Source: Gigantopelta aegis
Lineage: Eukaryota > Mollusca > Gastropoda > Neomphalida > Peltospiridae
Direction of reading: 5' to 3'
Assembly (NCBI RefSeq): GCF_016097555.1
Contig: NC_054702.1
Coordinates: 63,343,665 to 63,407,664 of the forward strand
DNA: 64,000 nt
Below, piece after piece: positions 61,543 through 64,000 of the stretch. The notes under the pieces were generated by a model, which did no database searches, was not told where the DNA came from, and was given only the letters and a program-made list of their open reading frames with translations. A program made the position numbers and the translations under genes. Each line of letters starts with the position of its first letter. Within the stretch, counting starts at the first letter, position 1.

Positions 61543-64000
61543 TAGGGCTTCTAGAATTTTTATAAAATCCACTAGCCATAGGATCAGTGATTTAAAGGTG
61601 CTCTGTCATGGAAGGTTGACCTAATTATTGACCCAACAAAAATTATATGACAATATATACCTTTGATTTGTACCTAAAAGTACTTCATTTAAGCATCTAC
61701 ATAACCAGCATATTCCACTTATTATTGATATTTTATAAAAATAATTGAATTATGTCAACGGTCCATAATTCAGAGAAAAATAATGGCTATTTGGAGAGCA
61801 GAGGTGTGACATATTATTTTTAATCACATGACGGGCATTCCCCGAATAACCGCAGTAATAAAAACATGTACTGAATGATAATAAGCTTATACATTAATTT
61901 ATTTTGATTTATTTTAGTAACAGAAGCATGTAAAACGTCAACAATCTCGACTAGTTAGGCCTTTGCATCTATAGGTAAATTTATCGTTAGTCGTTTGCAA
62001 AAAACTCTAAATATCTAGATCACAAACATCTTCATTTTCTACCATGTCAAATTGATTTTATGCAAAATATGTCATAACAGCTGACTTGGTATAGGAATTG
62101 TTACATTTTAAAAGAATACTCTGAACTAGACAATGTTTATATACGATGTGACTATATATACGACGGCCGTGTATATAGCTTCCACTGACGAGGGCTGGCT
62201 ATATTCACAGCAAAAATGTATATAGGCGGTAAATAAGTATTTGATTGATCCATATTACCGAACCATCTGGAACAGGAGGAATACATTATAACTAAGTACT
62301 GTACGAACAGTGTGTTTTCTGAACAGGGGAGATAGGGGGGTGGGAAATATATGAATCTAGCGGATCCTTTTGTGTATGTTTTCCATAGACATATGAATAG
62401 CGTAATATTGCCCCTACAATACTAACAACAAATTAATAATAAATAAATAAATAAATAAAATTAAAAAAATTAAATTAAAATTACAAATTACAAATAATCA
62501 GTGATGAGGTAGATTATCTGAAAGAGAAACTAACTTCGGACAGTACACAAACTAACAACAGGGCTTGAACGTAATAATTTTTTACTGATTGCAATTTTGA
62601 GGCTCCTAACGTAACTTTTTTGAAAAGTTAATTTTACCACAAATAAATATGACTTAAAGGTTATTTTGATGTATTTAGTCATATGTCAAATGCACAAAAT
62701 TGCAAGGGGCAATAAAACTCAAAATACATATTTTTTATATAAGTAACGCTGAGACCACTCCCGGGTCCTCCTCTAAATTTATGTAATGTTTCTGTAACAA
62801 CCGACCCCACCCACCCCACTGCGACATGATTTTACCAACATTATAAAACATGTAATAATAATAATAATAGTGTATTATTATTATTATTAGCCTACTACTA
62901 CCTTTTTGGGGTGGAGGGAGCGGTGTTTTATCTGAGGGGTTTTTTGGCTATAAAAATGCAAGATTAATGTGCATGCACACACCCACAAATGGCAGGCGTA
63001 ACTTGTCCCTGCACGTAGATTCAACTGGGTTAAGTAATAATTAAGCCAACCTTTTTTCTTTCTTTTTTTTTCTTTTTAAGCTGTAGATTAAACCGAATGA
63101 CCACTTTGAGAATCAGTCTAAATAATTTGCAAATGTTTAACGAAAAACGACTGGCTGGTCGTATGCCACATTTGACACTGGAAAACATGTTATCCGTTTT
63201 CGAACCAAGCACTATAGCGTTGTAACCGTCTAGACTCCCCCCCCCCCCCTGCTAAATTCCATGCACACGCACCTAATGATGATAATAATAATAATAATAA
63301 TAATAAATAGTGAGTTCATGTTCCGACTGTTTATTATTTTATTTCAGTGTATTCGCAGTTATTTTCGTCATGAAATAATATATATATATTTTTTTATTAT
63401 ATAGCCGGCCCTCATTTGCCAAGTCTCTATGCACAGCGGTCGTTTATATAAAATTCTAAAATACATTATACGGTTGTCGTATATACAGCCTCATCACTAT
63501 GAGTCTGTTTTGCCATATTTTTTATGACTTTTTACAAGAAGACTTCCAAATTTTAAAAATGAAGCATGTCATGGAATTCCCTCGATCGTAGTTCAATTAA
63601 AATGTTTTGGATCATACAATAACTAGGTTTGGTATTCCAAATGAATGTAATTTCCATTTATAATCCATATTAATTTTAGAGAAATATGGCCCACTAAATC
63701 CGTGATTGAGCGCCTTTAACAAAATTTAGTAGCCATGATTAAAAATTAACTAGCCCTACATTACTTAATAAATTTTATTAAATAATAGTAATAATTGGAT
63801 ATGTCATCTGAAGAGAGAGATAGAGCTTAAAACCACTAACATTGGATGGGTGGGTGTGGGTGGGCTTAGGATATTCATATTTACAAAATAGACTCAACTA
63901 CATTTGACCAAAAAAAATTGACTAGTTGTCGGGCATGCCAATAGTAGTGATTTACTAGCCCAACATTGAATATCACTAGCCATGGGAGTGGGACTACCAT
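61543..64000. mobile_element. hAT-type element, CAGGGCTTCTA family, copy 3, split, runs off the window
   Basis: Starts TAGGGCTTCTAGAATTTT, with CCACTAGCCATAGG as in copy 1, stops at 61591 and resumes at 63720 (AAAATTTAGTAGCCATG). It ends the window at GGGACTACCAT, where copy 1 has about 17 more bases. The gap is a piggyBac-type insertion. Confidence 0.75.
61592..63719. mobile_element. piggyBac-type element, long copy (2.1 kb)
   Basis: TTAA at 61592 and 63716, inverted ends AGGTGCTCTGTCATGGA and TCCGTGATTGAGCGCCT. The left 200 bp match the 344-bp copy at 1264-1607. Inside, GATGTGACTATATATACGAC (near 62145) is inverted against GTCGTATATACAGCC (near 63477). No transposase frame; 63239-63249 is a C run. 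Confidence 0.72.

Noticed and set aside
60934-64000. NVL first coding exon
   Set aside because: No minus-strand segment with an ATG, a phase-0 donor and similarity to the family start was seen.

Overview
The window is A+T-rich, intron-rich animal DNA and reads as a marine mollusc (gastropod or bivalve). I infer this from dense tRNA-headed SINEs of a type I associate with molluscan genomes, long repeat-filled introns and ordinary metazoan genes. The species cannot be named from the sequence.

Layout. (1) 194-26033, plus strand: the C-terminal two thirds of a long EML5/EML6-type microtubule-associated protein, 21 exons read here plus one candidate 27-nt microexon; the 5' end lies outside the window. 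(2) 26034-31267: 3' UTR and an A+T-rich spacer with repeats. (3) 31268-34016, minus strand: a small two-exon gene, 156 aa, ending in an RIIa/DPY30-like docking-and-dimerisation motif. (4) 36718-60933, minus strand: nearly all of NVL, the nuclear VCP-like double AAA ATPase of ribosome biogenesis, 23 coding exons; only a short first coding exon (about 20 aa in the family) was not found. (5) 60934-64000: probable first NVL intron or upstream DNA, mostly one transposon inserted in another. The EML gene converges on the small gene, and NVL lies upstream of the small gene on the same strand. The three genes share no obvious pathway.

The rest is mobile and repetitive DNA: one Tc1 element, four pogo/Tigger-type elements, two piggyBac-type families (TTAA targets), several hAT-type elements (8-bp target duplications), one Mutator-type foldback, several SINE families, long imperfect palindromes, and tandem arrays. 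No retrovirus-like, Polinton-like or toxin fossil was recognised.

The most unusual signals: (a) four separate tandem arrays, in both large genes, each begin at a real exon end and copy its 5' splice site; (b) 7 of the 8 perfect TGACGTCA octamers I found in the window lie within about 0.4 kb of long palindromes with mostly unrelated stems; (c) a 420-bp block present twice, one copy ending exactly at the centre of a palindrome; (d) a pogo element whose end lies 5 nt from an NVL splice donor.
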